Shown in pieces: positions 42,773-51,168 of a stretch of 64,000 nt of DNA (its first letter is position 1; the number at the start of each line of letters is the position of its first letter). The DNA comes from an uncultured Alistipes sp. (GTDB lineage Bacteria > Bacteroidota > Bacteroidia > Bacteroidales > Rikenellaceae). The stretch spans positions 68,224 through 132,223 of the forward strand of contig CAJUAV010000006.1 of assembly GCA_910584485.1 (NCBI GenBank). The letters run 5' to 3'. The position numbers and the translations under genes were made by a program. The notes below the pieces were generated by a model that saw only the letters and a program-made list of their open reading frames with translations, was not told the origin of the DNA and did no database searches.

Positions 42773-44182
42773 ATGCAACCTGCCTTCGCCGACTTCGCCC
42801 GTGCGGTCTACCCGTTTCTGGAGCTGCAACCCTTTCACCGAACCTATTACGGGCTGCTGGAGGCCTTCGCCGAGGGGCGCATCCGCCGCCTGATCGTCAC
42901 CATGCCGCCGCAGCACGGCAAGAGCGTCGGGGCTACGACGCTGCTGCCCGCCTACCTGCTGGGGCTCGACCCCGACTGTCGCGTGGCGATCGCCTCCTAC
43001 TCGGGGATGCTCGCCTCGAAGTTCAACCGCCGCGTGCAGCGCATCATCGAGTCGCGCGAGTACGGCGAACTCTTTCCCGAAACAACCATCAAGCGCGGCA
43101 CGAAGCCCGCGGGATATATCCGCACGGCCGACGAGGCGGAGATCATCGGCCGCCGCGGTTCGATTCTCTCGGTGGGGCGCGAGGGGTCGCTCACGGGCAA
43201 CCGCGTCGACTGCTTCATCCTCGACGACCTCTACAAGGATGCCATGGAGGCCCATTCGCCCCTGATTCGCGAGAATTGCTGGGAGTGGTATACCTCGGTC
43301 GTGCGCACGCGCATGCACAACCGTTCGCGCGAACTGATCGTCTTCACGCGCTGGCACGAGGAGGACCTGATCGGACGGCTGCGGCAGCGCGAACCCTGCG
43401 TCGAGCTGACCTCGTGGGCGCAGCTCGATGCGCTCTCGGCCGATACGTGGCTGCACCTGAATTTCGAGGCGCTCAAGGAGTCGCCGCCGACCGAACTCGA
43501 CCCGCGGGGGGCGGGCGAGGCGCTTTGGGTGCAGCAGCAGGGGGCTGCGCTGTTAGGCGGCAAGCGGCGGCTCGATCCGTTGCAGTTCGAGGCGATGTAC
43601 CAGGGGCACCCCTCGTCGGCGCACGGGCTGCTGTACGGGGGCGGCTTCGGGGAGTACGAGCGGCTGCCGCACGAAATCGTTCGGCGGGCGGCCTATGTCG
43701 ACACGGCCGACACGGGGGACGATTACCTGTGTGCGCTGGCCTATGCGGTGGATGCGGACGGGGGGATCTGCATCATCGATGCGGTCTACTCGCGCGAGGC
43801 GATGGAGGTGACCGAAGGGGAGGTGGCGGCGATGCTGGAGCGCTCCGACGTGCGGCAAGCGGCGATCGAGAGCAACAACGGCGGGCGCGGCTTCGCACGG
43901 GCCGTACAGCGGCTCGCGCCTGCGGTGCGGGTGGAGTGGTTTCACCAGAGCGGCAACAAGGAGGCGCGCATCCTCTCGAATGCCGCCACGGTGCAGCACC
44001 TCGTCCGCTTTCCGCGGGGGTGGCAGCAGCGGTGGCCCGAGCTCTGCGCGCATCTGACGACCTATCGGCGGCGGTTTCGGGCGAACCGCTGGCACGATGC
44101 GGCCGACGTGCTGACGGGCATCGTCGAACGCGAGGCGACCGATCCGAAACAGCGCCGCGTGCGCGGGGTGCGGTTTTTATAG
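42773..44182 (+). CDS. Phage terminase large subunit (TerL)
   Basis: The 469-residue DNA-packaging motor has the Walker A-like TMPPQHGKS (about residue 45), Walker B FILDDLYKD, and a C-terminal RNase H-like nuclease domain starting YVDTADTGDDY with later acidic residues. It is complete, but no terS, portal, capsid or tail gene follows: repeats and tsaD come next. It is thus an orphan, either a prophage remnant or a domesticated packaging gene under the S24 switch. The start at MQPAFADFARAVY is used. Confidence 0.9.
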   Translation: MQPAFADFARAVYPFLELQPFHRTYYGLLEAFAEGRIRRLIVTMPPQHGKSVGATTLLPAYLLGLDPDCRVAIASYSGMLASKFNRRVQRIIESREYGELFPETTIKRGTKPAGYIRTADEAEIIGRRGSILSVGREGSLTGNRVDCFILDDLYKDAMEAHSPLIRENCWEWYTSVVRTRMHNRSRELIVFTRWHEEDLIGRLRQREPCVELTSWAQLDALSADTWLHLNFEALKESPPTELDPRGAGEALWVQQQGAALLGGKRRLDPLQFEAMYQGHPSSAHGLLYGGGFGEYERLPHEIVRRAAYVDTADTGDDYLCALAYAVDADGGICIIDAVYSREAMEVTEGEVAAMLERSDVRQAAIESNNGGRGFARAVQRLAPAVRVEWFHQSGNKEARILSNAATVQHLVRFPRGWQQRWPELCAHLTTYRRRFRANRWHDAADVLTGIVEREATDPKQRRVRGVRFL

Positions 44183-44189
44183 GGGGGCA

Positions 44190-44690
44190 GGGAAAATCGC
44201 GCGGTAAGCGCGGCAGCCCGCAGCCGCCCCCTGGCGGAGGGCTGCTTCTCGCGTGTGCTCGCAGCAGGCTCCTCCGCTCGGCTGCGGGTTAGTTGCGAAG
44301 GAGGACGATGGCGCAGCCATCGGCGGGCTGAAGCCTCCCCGCGCGGAGGCCCGCAGCTCCTTATCGTCGCAGGCGCTCCTCCGCAGGCTTTGACCCGAGT
44401 GGAAGATCGCGTTGCAAACGCGGAGGCCCGCAGCTCCTTATCGTCGCAGGTGCTCCTCCGCAGGCTTCGACCCGAGTGGAAGATCACGCAGCAAGCGCGG
44501 CGGCCCGCAGCTTCCTATCGTCGCAGGCGCTCCTCCGCAGGCTTCGCCCCGAGTGGAAGATCGCGCTGTAAGTGCGGCAGCCCGCAGCCGCCCCAGGGCG
44601 GTGGGCTGCAGCTCGCCGTAAAGCTCGATGCTGCCTTCGCTCGGCTGCGGGCTTGCTGCGACGGCCTTCGATTCCGCGGTCGCCTGTCCT
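44190..44690 (+). repeat. Cluster of structured GC-rich repeats (forward)
   Basis: A CCCGCAGCCG unit (about 44200-44290, leading CGCGGTAAGCGCG), a GAAGCCTCC unit (about 44307-44400, leading GATGGCGCAGCCATC), two short direct copies containing GGAGGCCCGCAGCTCC and TTATCGTCGCAGG (about 44400-44560), and a second CCCGCAGCCG unit (about 44570-44655). The middle copies look like recent tandem duplication. Confidence 0.85.
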
Positions 44691-44740
44691 GCCGATCCCG
44701 ACCCGCGAAAAAGGGCGGTCGGCAAGCACGGGCCCTTCGG

Positions 44741-45766
44741 TCAAAGAAGCTCTTCGAGCCGTGCCACGGGGGCGATGTCGAGCGAGGCGAATTCGCCCTT
44801 CAGGTAGCGGTGGTACCCCGCCATGGCGATCATGGCGGCGTTGTCGGTCGTGAATTTCAGTTCGGGGAGGAAGGTGCGCCAGCCGCGCTTGCGCCCCTCG
44901 GCGGCGATGGCGTTGCGCAGGCCCGAGTTGGCCGAGACACCGCCTGCGATGGCGATGTCGCGGATGCCCGTTTCGCGCGCGGCGCGGACGAGCTGTTTGA
45001 GCAGGATTTCGATGATCGTCGTCTGGAGCGAGGCGCAGAGGTCGGCCTTGTGCCGTTCGATGAAATCGGGTTCGGCGGCGACGGCATCGCGCAGCGTGTA
45101 GAGGAACGAGGTCTTGAGCCCCGAGAAGGAGTAGTCGAACCCCTCGACGCGCGGATGGGCGAAGCGGAACGCCTGCGGATCCCCTTCGGCGGCCAGTCGG
45201 TCGATCACGGGGCCGCCCGGGTAGGGGAGCCCCATCACCTTGGCGCATTTGTCGAAGGCTTCGCCTGCGGCGTCGTCGATCGTCGTGCCGAGGATCTCCA
45301 TCGAGGCGGGCGAGTCGACGCGCACGATCTGCGTGTGTCCGCCGCTCACGAGCAGGCAGAGGAAGGGGAATTCGGGGTGGGGCAGCGTGCGGTCGGGCAG
45401 GTCGATCAGGTGCGAGAGGATGTGCCCCTGCAGGTGGTTGACCTCAACCATCGGGATGCGCTGCGCGAGCGAGAGCCCCTTGGCGAAAGAGACCCCCACG
45501 AGCAGCGACCCGACGAGTCCGGGGCCGCGCGTGAAGGCGATCGCGTCGATCTGATCGACGCCGATGCCCGCCTCCTTGAGGGCCGTATCGACGACGGGGA
45601 CGATGTTCTGCTGGTGGGCGCGCGAAGCCAGCTCGGGGATCACGCCGCCGTATTTGACGTGTACGGCCTGCGAGGCGATGACGTTCGAGAGCAGCACGTT
45701 GTTGCGCAGCACGGCCGCCGAGGTGTCGTCGCACGAAGATTCGATGCCTAAAATGGTAATGTCCAT
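44741..45766 (-). CDS. tsaD: tRNA N6-adenosine threonylcarbamoyltransferase
   Basis: TsaD, 341 residues, transfers threonylcarbamoyl to A37 of tRNAs reading ANN codons. It is an ASKHA-fold metalloprotein with GIESSCDDTSAAVL at the N-terminus, the metal-ligand histidine region ELASRAHQQN, GPGLVGSLLVG and CLLVSGGHTQIV, and GGVSANSGLR near the C-terminus. A -7 box TACCTTTG (45778-45771) ends 4 bases before the ATG, so the transcript is probably leaderless. Confidence 0.97.
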   Translation of the reverse strand: MDITILGIESSCDDTSAAVLRNNVLLSNVIASQAVHVKYGGVIPELASRAHQQNIVPVVDTALKEAGIGVDQIDAIAFTRGPGLVGSLLVGVSFAKGLSLAQRIPMVEVNHLQGHILSHLIDLPDRTLPHPEFPFLCLLVSGGHTQIVRVDSPASMEILGTTIDDAAGEAFDKCAKVMGLPYPGGPVIDRLAAEGDPQAFRFAHPRVEGFDYSFSGLKTSFLYTLRDAVAAEPDFIERHKADLCASLQTTIIEILLKQLVRAARETGIRDIAIAGGVSANSGLRNAIAAEGRKRGWRTFLPELKFTTDNAAMIAMAGYHRYLKGEFASLDIAPVARLEELL

Positions 45767-45770
45767 AGGA

Positions 45771-45778
45771 CAAAGGTA
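45771..45778 (-). promoter_or_regulatory. -7 element of tsaD
   Basis: TACCTTTG on the minus strand ends 4 bases before the tsaD start codon, the same spacing as at the HAD gene (8364-8376). Confidence 0.5.
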
Positions 45779-45790
45779 GCAACTCCGAGG

Positions 45791-46118
45791 GAAAATGAAA
45801 AATTAAAAATGAAAAATTAAAAATGGAGGAACGGAGGGGCTGTTGAGGCAGGATCGACCTCGCAGGAGGTCGGCGAGTCGGAGCTTCGCCTCGCGAAGGC
45901 CCGCATGTGGCGTTCCTTCGCAAGCTCCGACCCGAGTGCGGATTCGACCTCATAGAGGTCGGCGGGCCGAAGCCTCCGCACGCGGAGGCCCGCATATCGC
46001 GCCCCTCCGCAGGCTTCGTCCCGAGGAAAGGATTGCGCCTGCAAACGGGATCGTCGCGTCTTGTCGCCGCCGGCCGCCGCGCCCCTTTTTAATTTTTCAT
46101 TTTTAATTTTTCGTTTTC
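45791..46118. repeat. GC-rich repeats bracketed by AT-rich inverted repeats
   Basis: The left arm (45791-45824) is built of GAAAAATTAAAAAT twice. The right arm (about 46085-46118) is its inverse, AATTTTTCATTTTTAATTTT. Between them are a GGAGCTTCGCC unit (about 45850-45935, leading GACCTCGCAGGAGGTC) and a GAAGCCTCCGCAC unit (about 45948-46022, leading GACCTCATAGAGGTC). The bracketed form resembles a small non-autonomous element about 330 bases long, in a divergent gap. Confidence 0.7.
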
Positions 46119-46131
46119 GCGCGGATATTCG

Positions 46132-46139
46132 TAATTTTG
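46132..46139 (+). promoter_or_regulatory. -7 element of proS
   Basis: TAATTTTG, about 43 bases before the proS start. No clear -33 box. Confidence 0.5.
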
Positions 46140-46181
46140 CATGCTTGAACGAAACGAACTCGAAAAACGATCGATACTGCT

Positions 46182-47666
46182 ATGGCAAAAGAACTGAAAG
46201 ATCTGACCAAATCGGAGGAGAACTACTCGCGTTGGTACAACGATCTGGTCGTGAAGGCCGGTCTGGCCGAAAATTCGGCCGTCCGCGGCTGCATGGTCAT
46301 CAAACCCTACGGCTACGCCATCTGGGAGAAGATGCACGATGCGCTGGACAAGATGTTCAAGGAGACGGGACATCAGAATGCCTATTTCCCCCTCTTCATC
46401 CCCAAGTCCTTCTTCTCGAAGGAGGCGCACCACGTCGAAGGCTTCGCCAAGGAGTGCGCCGTGGTGACGCACTACCGCCTGAAGAACGACCCCGAGGGCA
46501 AGGGGGTGGTGGTCGATCCCGACGCCAAACTCGAAGAGGAGCTCATCGTGCGCCCCACCTCGGAGACGATCATCTGGAATACCTATAAGAACTGGATCCA
46601 GTCCTACCGCGACCTGCCGATCCTCTGCAACCAGTGGGCCAACGTCGTCCGCTGGGAGATGCGTACGCGTCTGTTCCTGCGCACGGCCGAGTTCCTCTGG
46701 CAGGAGGGCCACACGGCCCACGCCACGCGCGAGGAGGCGATCGCCGAGGCGGAGAAGATGATCGGCGTCTACCGCCGCTTCGCCGAGGAGTGGATGTCGC
46801 TGCCCGTCATCGTGGGCCACAAGTCCCCCAACGAGCGCTTCGCGGGTGCCGAGGATACGCTGACGATCGAGGCCCTCATGCAGGACGGCAAGGCGCTGCA
46901 GAGCGGCACTTCGCATTTCCTCGGGCAGAATTTCGCCAAGGCGTTCGACGTGCAGTACGTCAACAAGGAGGGCAAGCAGGAGTATGTCTGGGCTACCTCG
47001 TGGGGCGTCTCGACCCGCCTGATGGGCGCCCTCATCATGGCGCACTCGGACAACAACGGTCTGGTGTTGCCGCCGAAGCTGGCGCCGATTCAGGTGGTGA
47101 TGGTCCCCATCTACAAGTCGGAGGAGCAGCTGAAGGCCGTATGCGAGCGCTTCGAGGCGATCGCCGCCGAGCTGCGCGCCAAGGGCATCAGCGTCAAGAT
47201 CGACGATCGCGACAACGTGCGTCCGGGCTTCAAGTTCGCCGACTACGAGCTGAAGGGCGTCCCCGTGCGTCTGGCGATGGGCGGCCGCGACCTCGAAAAC
47301 GGCACCGTGGAGCTCGTGCGCCGCGATACGCTCGAAAAGGAGACGCTGCCGCTCGAAGGGCTCGCCGAGGAGATCGGGAAGCTGCTCGACGAGATCCAGC
47401 AGAACATCTTCCGCAAGGCGCTCGACTACCGCGACTCGATGATTACGAAGGTCGACACGTGGGAGGAGTTCCGGCGCGTCCTCGACGAGAAGGGCGGCTT
47501 CGTCGCCGCGCACTGGGACGGCACGGTCGAGACCGAGGTGGCCATCAAGGAGGCGACCAAGGCGACGATCCGCTGCATTCCGCTCGACGTCGAAGCGGAA
47601 GAGGGCACCTGTATCTTCACGGGCAAACCTTCGCACCGCCGCGTTCTCTTCGCCCGCAGCTATTGA
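46182..47666 (+). CDS. proS: Prolyl-tRNA synthetase (ProRS type 3, archaeal/eukaryotic-like)
   Basis: The 494-residue class II synthetase charges tRNA-Pro. Motif 2 is in FLRTAEFLWQEGH, motif 3 in the GTSHFLGQNFAKAF and SWGVSTRLMGALI region, and an anticodon-binding domain follows (PIQVVMVPIYKSEEQL). It lacks the roughly 180-residue editing insertion of the bacterial long form and has a zinc-binding-like C-terminal extension ending in tyrosine (SY), as in archaeal-type ProRS. This form is normal in Bacteroidetes. Confidence 0.97.
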   Translation: MAKELKDLTKSEENYSRWYNDLVVKAGLAENSAVRGCMVIKPYGYAIWEKMHDALDKMFKETGHQNAYFPLFIPKSFFSKEAHHVEGFAKECAVVTHYRLKNDPEGKGVVVDPDAKLEEELIVRPTSETIIWNTYKNWIQSYRDLPILCNQWANVVRWEMRTRLFLRTAEFLWQEGHTAHATREEAIAEAEKMIGVYRRFAEEWMSLPVIVGHKSPNERFAGAEDTLTIEALMQDGKALQSGTSHFLGQNFAKAFDVQYVNKEGKQEYVWATSWGVSTRLMGALIMAHSDNNGLVLPPKLAPIQVVMVPIYKSEEQLKAVCERFEAIAAELRAKGISVKIDDRDNVRPGFKFADYELKGVPVRLAMGGRDLENGTVELVRRDTLEKETLPLEGLAEEIGKLLDEIQQNIFRKALDYRDSMITKVDTWEEFRRVLDEKGGFVAAHWDGTVETEVAIKEATKATIRCIPLDVEAEEGTCIFTGKPSHRRVLFARSY

Positions 47667-47686
47667 TCCTTCAAAGAAAGAAACCC

Positions 47687-48514
47687 ATGCGTAAATTCAT
47701 CGCTCTCTGCCTGCTGGCCCTGGTGCTGGCGGCTCCCGCCGAAACGGAGGCCAAGCGCCCCGAGGCGCCGCAAACGATCGTCAATCAGTGGTTCGGCAAG
47801 CGGGTCGCTTACCTCGGCGATTCGATTACGGACGAACGCCAGACGAAGACGCAGCGCATCTACTGGCAGTACCTCGAGGAGCTGCTGGGGATCGTGCCGA
47901 CGGTCTACGGTATCAGCGGCAACCAGTGGCACCACATCATCCCCCAGGCGAAGCGTCTGCAGGAGCGGCAGGGCGACGAGGTGGATGCGATCTTCATCTT
48001 CATCGGGACGAACGATTTCAACGCGGGCGTGCCGATCGGAGAGTGGTACACCGAGACGGCCGAGCAGCTGGAGATCCTTCCCGGGACGTTCGAGACGCGC
48101 AAGCGCCGCGATTTCGTGACGGACGAAGGGACGGTCTGCGGCCGTATCAACAACGCGATGGCCTATCTGAAACGGCACTATCCGACCAAGCAGATCATTC
48201 TGCTCACGCCGATCCACCGCGCCCTCTTCCGCAGCTCGTCGACGGGCAAGAAGCAGCCCGACGAGCGCTATGCGAACAAGATCGGCCACTATCTGTCGGA
48301 GTACCTGGCCGTCTATCGGCAGATCGCCAACGTCTGGGCGGTTCCCGTGATCGACCTGAACAGCGTCTGCGGCCTCTATCCCGTCGAGGATGCGCATGCC
48401 CCCTATTTCCGCGATGCCGATACCGACCGCCTGCACCCGAACAGCGACGGACACTATCGGATGGCCAAGGCGCTGATGTACCAGCTCCTCGCCCATCCCG
48501 CCGATTTCGAGTAG
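47687..48514 (+). CDS. SGNH/GDSL-family hydrolase, exported
   Basis: The 275-residue protein has a cleavable signal peptide (residues 1 to about 22, AAPAETEA) and an SGNH esterase domain. Block I is YLGDSITDE (nucleophile serine), block III GTNDF, and block V DRLHPNSDGH with the catalytic Asp-His. It is likely a carbohydrate esterase or lipase of the periplasm. It lies 20 bases after proS, possibly co-transcribed, and ends at a terminator. Confidence 0.9.
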   Translation: MRKFIALCLLALVLAAPAETEAKRPEAPQTIVNQWFGKRVAYLGDSITDERQTKTQRIYWQYLEELLGIVPTVYGISGNQWHHIIPQAKRLQERQGDEVDAIFIFIGTNDFNAGVPIGEWYTETAEQLEILPGTFETRKRRDFVTDEGTVCGRINNAMAYLKRHYPTKQIILLTPIHRALFRSSSTGKKQPDERYANKIGHYLSEYLAVYRQIANVWAVPVIDLNSVCGLYPVEDAHAPYFRDADTDRLHPNSDGHYRMAKALMYQLLAHPADFE

Positions 48515-48536
48515 CTCGCTCGTCGGAAAACGATGC

Positions 48537-48578
48537 GCTCCGCCCCGCAGCCTCCGTGCCGCGGGGCGGGCTTTTTTT
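48537..48578 (+). terminator. Intrinsic terminator after the SGNH hydrolase
   Basis: CCGCCCCGC/GCGGGGCGG stem followed by CTTTTTTT. From here to 48793 no gene is seen; the gap has moderate AT content and presumably holds the sigma-factor promoter, but no clear TAnnTTTG box. Confidence 0.9.
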
Positions 48579-48793
48579 CGGTATGTTTTTTGCAGGTCCC
48601 GCAGCGGCGCCGCTCCGCGCTGAACGGCGCGAATAACGAAGCAGATTTGGAAATTTGAAGGATAATGCTTATCTTGCGCTCGGAATCCCCCTTTGCGAGG
48701 AGGGATTCGCTGACCGAACTTTCATTGTCACGACGCTAAAAAGGATTGCCTATCGAGAAATTTCTGCTCTTTTAACCAATACGCTTAAAGAGT

Positions 48794-49378
48794 ATGAACA
48801 CACAGGTTCGCAGTGATCGCGTTTTGCTGAATCACTACCTCGCAGGTGATCAAAGTGCCATATCGCAACTCATCGAGCGCCACAGCCGCCGCGTGCGGGA
48901 CTACATCCGCATGATGGTCAAGGACCGTGACGTCGCCGAAGATATTTTCCAGGAGACCTTCATCAAAGCCGTTCGCGTGATCGACGAGGGCCGCTATGTT
49001 GACAGCGGCAAATTCCTCTCGTGGATCCTGCGCATCGCCCACAACCAGGTGATCGACTATTTCCGCGCCCGCAAGCAGGACAAGTCGGTCACGGAGAGCG
49101 ACGCGGGGTTCGACGTGCTGGGAACGCTGCGTTTTGCCGAACCGACGGTCGAGGACCGCATCGTCTGCGAACAGGTGGCCTGCGACGTCCGCGCGCTGGT
49201 CGAGCGGCTCCCCGAGGAGCAGCGCGAGGTGGTGCGGCTGCGCTATTACGGCAATTTGAGTTTCAAGGAGATCGCCGAGCAGACCGACGTCAGCATCAAC
49301 ACGGCGCTGGGCCGCATGCGCTATGCGCTGATCAACCTGCGGCGCATGATCAAGGAAAAAAATATGGTCTTGAGCTGA
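48794..49378 (+). CDS. ECF-type RNA polymerase sigma factor
   Basis: The 194-residue sigma-70 family protein has region 2 (about residues 25-92, RDVAEDIFQETFIKAVRV) that binds the -10 element and core polymerase, and region 4 (about 130-185, LPEEQREVVRLRYYGNLSFKEIAEQ), a helix-turn-helix for the -35. No transmembrane anti-sigma gene follows; instead a 50-codon acidic gene lies 61 bases downstream. The general family role is envelope or stress response. Confidence 0.93.
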   Translation: MNTQVRSDRVLLNHYLAGDQSAISQLIERHSRRVRDYIRMMVKDRDVAEDIFQETFIKAVRVIDEGRYVDSGKFLSWILRIAHNQVIDYFRARKQDKSVTESDAGFDVLGTLRFAEPTVEDRIVCEQVACDVRALVERLPEEQREVVRLRYYGNLSFKEIAEQTDVSINTALGRMRYALINLRRMIKEKNMVLS

Positions 49379-49439
49379 CCCGACGCACAATAAAGAGGAG
49401 GCGGGCGCCGTTTTACGGGTGAATGAACACTTAAATCGG

Positions 49440-49592
49440 ATGCCTATGGAGGAAGTCGACCATGAAGTAGCGAACAAAACCAACCCCCTCGATGACGAAG
49501 AGTTGTTGATGAACGAAGTCGTTCGGGGCGATGCGGACCTTTTCTACCTGCATCACTACCTGACGGACGTCTTTCGGCAGGAGGAGATTTAA
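49440..49592 (+). CDS. Small acidic protein downstream of the sigma factor
   Basis: The 50-residue frame runs from MPMEEVDHEVANKTN to LTDVFRQEEI and ends just before a strong terminator. It is strongly acidic, with no membrane segment. It may start at the second methionine. Position after the sigma gene and before the terminator suggests co-transcription; it could modulate the sigma factor, but this is conjecture. Confidence 0.6.
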   Translation: MPMEEVDHEVANKTNPLDDEELLMNEVVRGDADLFYLHHYLTDVFRQEEI

Positions 49593-49608
49593 ACGGTTTT
49601 ATTTCGAG

Positions 49609-49647
49609 CGGAGGAGCTGCACGGACGTGCGGCTCCTCGGTTTTTTG
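49609..49647 (+). terminator. Intrinsic terminator after the sigma-factor operon
   Basis: GAGGAGC...GCTCCTC with inner GCACG/CGTGC, followed by GGTTTTTT. Confidence 0.93.
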
Positions 49648-49659
49648 GTGCGAGCGGAG

Positions 49660-50120
49660 CGGGGCAGGAGGCGGAGGCGGCCTTGCCGTTTAACCGCAGG
49701 GGAGCGGTGAACGGCCCGCACGTTCGTACGATTTGATTCGGGCGGAGGTTGCGGCCGGTGGGGTTGCTGTTCGGGGCGCAGCTTGCGAAGGGACGCGAGC
49801 TGTGGGCCTTCGCGGGGCGAAGCTGCGGCTCGCCGCGCTGTGCGCGATGCAGTTTCAGTCCGCAGCCGAGCGGAGGCGGCATCGAGCCTGCGGCGAGTTG
49901 CAGCCCTCCGCCCAGGGGCGGCTGCGGGCTGCCGATCCCTCGCGGGATCGAGTTGTCCCGCAAACGACAGCGCGCAAATCTGTTCTCGGGTCGAAGCCTG
50001 CGGAGCGCCCGTGTCGACCGATGCGGGCCTCCGCAAGCGGGAGGCTTCGGCCCGCCGCGCTGCGCGCGATTCTGCATTCGGTCCGCCGACTGCTGCGAGG
50101 CCGAGCCGTTCGGGGGGTAA
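49660..50120 (-). repeat. Structured GC-rich repeats (reverse orientation)
   Basis: On the minus strand: a GAAGCCTCC unit (about 49990-50085), a CCCGCAGCCG unit with leading hairpin GATCCCGCGAGGGATC (about 49850-49945) and a GCAGCTTCGCC unit (about 49770-49850). All point toward the sigma-factor terminator, opposite to most clusters. Confidence 0.8.
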
Positions 50121-50154
50121 CAAAAACAACAGCGGAAAGCATCTCTTTCTGCTG

Positions 50155-50415
50155 CTATTTTTCGTACTCCATGTTTTGAAAAAATTCGTCCAGCGTAACC
50201 CCGTAAAAATTAGAAAGAACAGCTAATATCACCACGGTCATGTTCGTCTTTCCGATCTCGTACAAACCGACGTTCACGCCTGTTCTGTCGGTTACGACCT
50301 CTTGCGTGTGCCTCGATCGACTCGGAGCCGTTTCAGTCGAGCCCCGATTGACCGTAATAGGATATCGTTCGTGTGCTTCACTTTCAATTTTTTTGCAAAG
50401 GCCTCGCCTAAACTT
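50155..50415 (-). pseudogene. Decayed XRE-type regulator, paralogue of the 50521 gene
   Basis: The minus-strand frame ending at 50155 encodes TGVNVGLYEIGKTNMTV and LDEFFQNMEYEK, clearly alignable with IHVGRIERGQTNMTV and LKEFFDTLDF of the intact neighbour. The first helix region is scrambled, a stop codon lies upstream and no start codon is available before the internal methionine. It is most likely a duplicated regulator that has lost its N-terminus. Confidence 0.55.
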
Positions 50416-50520
50416 TAGGCTTCCGTAAATCCGCAGGGGCGATTTTATTCCTCGTGTCGTATCCTTTTAACAGCCTGCGAAATGTACGCGCATTCGAAAG
50501 AATGTTCCGCTCGGCTGCGG

Positions 50521-50769
50521 TCAGCCTCGCTTGATGGGCGGCATGAAATCCAATGTATCGAAAAACTCTTTCAGCGATATTTGATAATAGGTGCAAAGAT
50601 CCGAAAGGGTGGTGACGGTCATGTTGGTCTGTCCGCGCTCGATCCGTCCGACATGGATATCCGTATCGATATAGACGTCGATCTGGGACAGTTTCCGCGT
50701 TTTACGCAACTTGCGTAAATTGGCGGCGATTGCCTGCAACAACTCTTTATCGCTTCTCGGCTGTCCCAT
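50521..50769 (-). CDS. XRE-family helix-turn-helix regulator
   Basis: The 82-residue protein is a single HTH_3 domain (about residues 10-68: LLQAIAANLRKLRKTRKLSQ, then HVGRIERGQTNMTVTTLSDL). It binds DNA as a dimer. The gap upstream carries several palindromes that could be its operators and also the promoter of the divergent HEPN gene. A decayed copy of the gene lies immediately downstream. Confidence 0.85.
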   Translation of the reverse strand: MGQPRSDKELLQAIAANLRKLRKTRKLSQIDVYIDTDIHVGRIERGQTNMTVTTLSDLCTYYQISLKEFFDTLDFMPPIKRG

Positions 50770-50778
50770 TTGCTCTTT

Positions 50779-50830
50779 CTTGTTACAAAGAACAAGGTTT
50801 ATGACAAATAAACCTGTGACGAATTTGTCA
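50779..50830. promoter_or_regulatory. Palindrome cluster upstream of the XRE gene, candidate operators
   Basis: Three palindromes are packed together: CTTGTT-ACAAAG-AACAAG (50779-50796), AGGTTTA-TGACAAA-TAAACCT (50795-50815) and TGAC-GAATTT-GTCA (50817-50830). The stretch is AT-rich in a GC-rich genome. XRE autoregulation is the simplest reading. Confidence 0.55.
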
Positions 50831-50895
50831 TTTCACAAAGAATGCTTATTTTTATGCCGAATTTGTTATTTGCTTTTAATGTGGATTTTTTATGT

Positions 50896-51168
50896 TATCT
50901 TTGTATTCGAATGATTCGGCATAAGCCGGCAAACATAACAGATAAAGGGTAAACAACTCTTTATACCTCGTGTAAACTTGGGACCCTCTTTGGAGGTTGT
51001 TTAGTGCGGTATAATGGTTGTCAGTCCTTGTTATGTCTTGCCTTTCGGGGCAAGACTGACAGGGGCGCGGGACAGCTTCGCACAACGGTTCCCAAGACCT
51101 GCACGAGGAGCTGCCATCGCGCCCTCTTTTTTTGAGGGTGTCTTTCCCACCTTCGATACCTGATTCTT
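50896..51168 (+). promoter_or_regulatory. Promoter and long structured leader of the HEPN gene
   Basis: TATCTTTG (50896-50903) predicts a start near 50908 and a leader of about 260 bases. The leader holds a strong hairpin GTCTTGCC/GGCAAGAC extended by GTCAG/CTGAC (51019-51060). A second, larger stem GGGCGCG/CGCGCCC (51063-51124) is followed by a T7 tract that is itself flanked by CCCTC/GAGGG, giving two exclusive pairings. This is the layout of a terminator-type riboregulator, but no known class is recognised. Confidence 0.5.

Noticed and set aside
50408..50596. 62-codon minus-strand frame overlapping the XRE gene
   Set aside because: It overlaps the intact regulator in another frame and shows no recognisable motif.
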